Shown here one piece after another: positions 5,037 to 6,552 of a stretch of DNA of 6,552 nt (the stretch's first letter is position 1; every line of letters starts with the position of its first letter). The stretch is from assembly GCA_036521995.1 (NCBI GenBank), contig DATDGR010000061.1, positions 1 through 6,552 of the forward strand, in the 5' to 3' direction. Under the pieces are notes generated by a model, which was given only the letters and a program-made list of their open reading frames with translations, searched no databases and had not been told where the DNA came from. The translations under genes were made by a program, and so were the position numbers. This DNA is from Gp13-AA77 sp036521995 (GTDB lineage: Bacteria; Acidobacteriota; Terriglobia; UBA7540).

Positions 5037-6326
5037 ATGGCACTCTCGCGACGCTACTTTCTGAAGTCAGCCGGCCTCAGCCTTTTCGGCGCGGGCTTCG
5101 TGCCCCCTTTTCTGCGGCGCGCTGCTTACGCGCTGGATCAGCCCGGCTCCAGCGCCCGCAAGAAGATCCTGGTGGCCGTGTTTCAGCGCGGGGCGGCCGA
5201 CGGTCTGAACACCGTGGTGCCTTTCGCGGACCGCACCTACTATTCACTCCGTCCGACCATCGCCATCGCGCCGCCGACCTCACGCTCGGAATCCTACGCC
5301 CAGGGGGCGATCGACCTCGACGGTTTCTTCGGCTTGCATCCGAGCCTCAGCTCGCTGAAGCCGCTTTTTGACGAGCGCCAGCTTGCCATCGTGCATGCCG
5401 CCGGTTCGCCCGACAGCACACGGTCGCACTTCGATGCCCAGGATTACATGGAAGCGGCCACGCCGGGCCTGCACTCCACGCCCGACGGCTGGCTGAATCG
5501 CTATCTGGAGGCTGTCCCGCTGGCTGAGGCCACGCCCTTTCGCGCCGTGGCCTTCGCGCCGCGCATGCCCCTTACGCTTCTCGGCCCGGCGCCCGCGCTG
5601 GTGCTGGACGATGTGAAGAGCTTCCGCTTTCGCACCATGGATTCGCTGGGACACAGTGCGGGTCCGTCGGCGCTTGAAAGCGGCTTCGAGGCTATGTACG
5701 CCTCCACCGCCGATCCTCTGCTCGACCGCACGGCCAAGGAGATGTTTGAGGCCGTCTCCACCTTGGACGGCATCGGACGTGCCGACTACCAGCCCGGCCA
5801 CGGAGCTCAGTATCCGAACGGGCTGCTTGGAAAGAGCCTGCGGCAAGTGGCCCAGTTGATCAAAGCGGACGTGGGCCTGGAAGTTGCCTTCGCGGAGGTC
5901 GGTGGTTGGGACCATCACGTGAATGAAGGCGGAGTGCAAGGACAGCTCGCGAACAGCCTGAAGCAGTTTGGCGAATCGCTGGCCGCCTTCCATCAGGATC
6001 TGGGCGACCGCATGTCCGACGTGGTGCTGCTCTCCATGACGGAGTTCGGCCGCACGGCGCGAGAGAACGGCAATCGCGGCACGGACCACGGCCATGCCAA
6101 CGTCATGTTTGCGCTCGGTGGACCCGTGAAGGGCGGCAAGGTGTACGGCGAGTGGCCTGGCCTGGGACCGGGTGAGCTCTACGAGGGGCGTGACCTGGCG
6201 CTTACCACCGATTTTCGCGACGTGTTCGCCGAGGTGGCGGTGCGGCATCTCGGCGCCACTGAAACGCAGACGATCTTCCCCGGATTCAGCGTGTCGCCAG
6301 CGCGTTTTCGAGGATTCCTGGGTTGA
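5037..6326 (+). CDS. DUF1501 family protein with Tat signal peptide
   Basis: The 429-residue protein begins MALSRRYFLKSAG, a textbook twin-arginine motif (S-R-R-x-F-L-K at 4-10). A hydrophobic stretch follows and then AYA at 30-32, so cleavage is likely after residue 32. It should be exported folded to the periplasm. Family motifs include VFQRGAADGLNTVVP (from 48), GGWDHH (289-294), MTEFGRTARENG (334-345) and TDHGHA (349-354). The Asp/His clusters match the metal-binding pattern of the alkaline phosphatase/sulfatase-like fold to which DUF1501 is assigned; substrate and activity are unknown. ATG 5037 is chosen because it puts the Tat motif at the extreme N-terminus; the frame is open to a TTG at 4983. 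Its ribosome binding site is weak (GAG 5027-5029). It lies 87 bases behind the DUF1800 gene in the same direction, and the two are probably one operon. Length is normal, so the gene is complete. Confidence 0.93.
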   Translation: MALSRRYFLKSAGLSLFGAGFVPPFLRRAAYALDQPGSSARKKILVAVFQRGAADGLNTVVPFADRTYYSLRPTIAIAPPTSRSESYAQGAIDLDGFFGLHPSLSSLKPLFDERQLAIVHAAGSPDSTRSHFDAQDYMEAATPGLHSTPDGWLNRYLEAVPLAEATPFRAVAFAPRMPLTLLGPAPALVLDDVKSFRFRTMDSLGHSAGPSALESGFEAMYASTADPLLDRTAKEMFEAVSTLDGIGRADYQPGHGAQYPNGLLGKSLRQVAQLIKADVGLEVAFAEVGGWDHHVNEGGVQGQLANSLKQFGESLAAFHQDLGDRMSDVVLLSMTEFGRTARENGNRGTDHGHANVMFALGGPVKGGKVYGEWPGLGPGELYEGRDLALTTDFRDVFAEVAVRHLGATETQTIFPGFSVSPARFRGFLG

Positions 6327-6337
6327 GGCCAAGTAGC

Positions 6338-6354
6338 GCCGGGCTCAGCCCGGC
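6338..6354. repeat. GC-rich hairpin 1 after DUF1501 (GCCGGGC-TCA-GCCCGGC)
   Basis: A perfect 7-bp stem with a 3-base loop starts 11 bases after the stop codon. There is no T-run after it, so it is not a standard rho-independent terminator, although it could protect the mRNA 3' end. It is followed after 4 bases by a second hairpin of similar size, a layout that recalls REP-like intergenic repeats. Confidence 0.55.
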
Positions 6355-6358
6355 ATGT

Positions 6359-6377
6359 GCCGACCTAAGGGGTCGGC
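6359..6377. repeat. GC-rich hairpin 2 after DUF1501 (GCCGACC-TAAGG-GGTCGGC)
   Basis: A perfect 7-bp stem with a 5-base loop, the second of a tandem pair. CCCACAGG follows, with no T-run. It probably acts together with the first hairpin as an RNA end or as an intergenic repeat unit. Confidence 0.55.
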
Positions 6378-6552
6378 CCCACAGGATATCACGGGCGAAG
6401 CCTTGGCTAGTTCCAAACCTGAAAGGCTACCCAAGAGCGGTCAAGACAAAGACTGAGCAAGGCAAGCTCCGGGTCGTTCGGCAGGCGAAGTGACTCGGGC
6501 GATTGAGCTGGGACCGGCTCACAACCCGTGGGAAGCTGGTCCCGGCGCTCTC
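6378..6552. other. Unassigned region at right edge with long inverted complementarities
   Basis: No convincing gene is visible. The sequence has several possible stems. CGGTC pairs with GACTG around 6439-6455 with one G-U. CCGGGTC (6469-6475) pairs with GACTCGG (6492-6498) with one G-U. A 13-base stem joins 6507-6519 and 6534-6546 (GGGACC / GGTCCC core, two G-U pairs) around a 14-base loop. G-U tolerant, closely packed stems hint at a structured RNA that continues beyond the window, but I do not recognise a family. The frame that is open on the minus strand from the edge to 6407 (47 codons) could be the tail of a gene but has no recognisable feature. Confidence 0.3.

Noticed and set aside
5280..6332. 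Long open frame on the minus strand (350 codons) opposite DUF1501
   Set aside because: It is the antisense of a clear DUF1501 gene; the protein is rich in His, Arg and Gly with no domain, typical of the complement of GC-rich coding DNA.
6407..6552. 47-codon minus-strand frame open from the right edge
   Set aside because: The length is not unusual for GC-rich DNA, no domain is recognisable, and a second minus-strand frame is open over a similar length.
1..6552. CRISPR array, tRNA or rRNA genes
   Set aside because: No regularly spaced repeats and no tRNA- or rRNA-like sequence was seen on either strand.

Overview
The window looks like chromosomal DNA from a GC-rich environmental bacterium, most plausibly Acidobacteriota or a relative such as Verrucomicrobiota or Planctomycetota. 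The main argument is the adjacent DUF1800 and DUF1501 gene pair, which is typical of these phyla. The flavour of the aldo/keto reductase and of the IS110-type start agrees with this. It is an inference from protein families, not a taxonomic proof.

Left part (1-1120), mobile-element debris. The first 58 bases encode, on the minus strand, the first 19 residues of an IS110-family transposase that runs off the window. Its ribosome binding site lies inside a perfect 11-bp inverted repeat (59-69 / 114-124), so the transposase message could fold back on its own start. Next is a plus-strand gene (214-780) for a small protein with two helix-turn-helix domains. It resembles the DNA-binding half of an IS630/Tc1-mariner transposase without any catalytic domain. 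A 340-base stretch without a gene follows; its last 150 bases or so are AT-rich and carry three inverted repeats, one of which encloses a perfect TATAAT.

Middle part (1121-3017), two divergent housekeeping-type genes. An NADPH-type aldo/keto reductase (minus strand, most likely started at a TTG with a strong Shine-Dalgarno) and a DUF2461/TIGR02453 protein (plus strand, ATG with AGGAGG) share a 169-base intergenic region that holds a perfect tandem repeat of a 10-mer.

Right part (3237-6326), the DUF1800 + DUF1501 pair. The two genes are co-directional and 87 bases apart, so probably co-transcribed. The DUF1501 protein has a clear Tat signal peptide and an alkaline-phosphatase-like set of His/Asp motifs. 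The DUF1800 partner shows no export signal in its frame, which is closed by a TGA just upstream. The function of this pair is not established, and it is the best candidate here for an undescribed system.

Right edge (6327-6552). Two GC-rich hairpins stand in tandem after the DUF1501 stop, followed by about 175 bases without a convincing gene but with several long inverted complementarities. This could be an intergenic repeat or the start of a structured RNA; I could not identify it.
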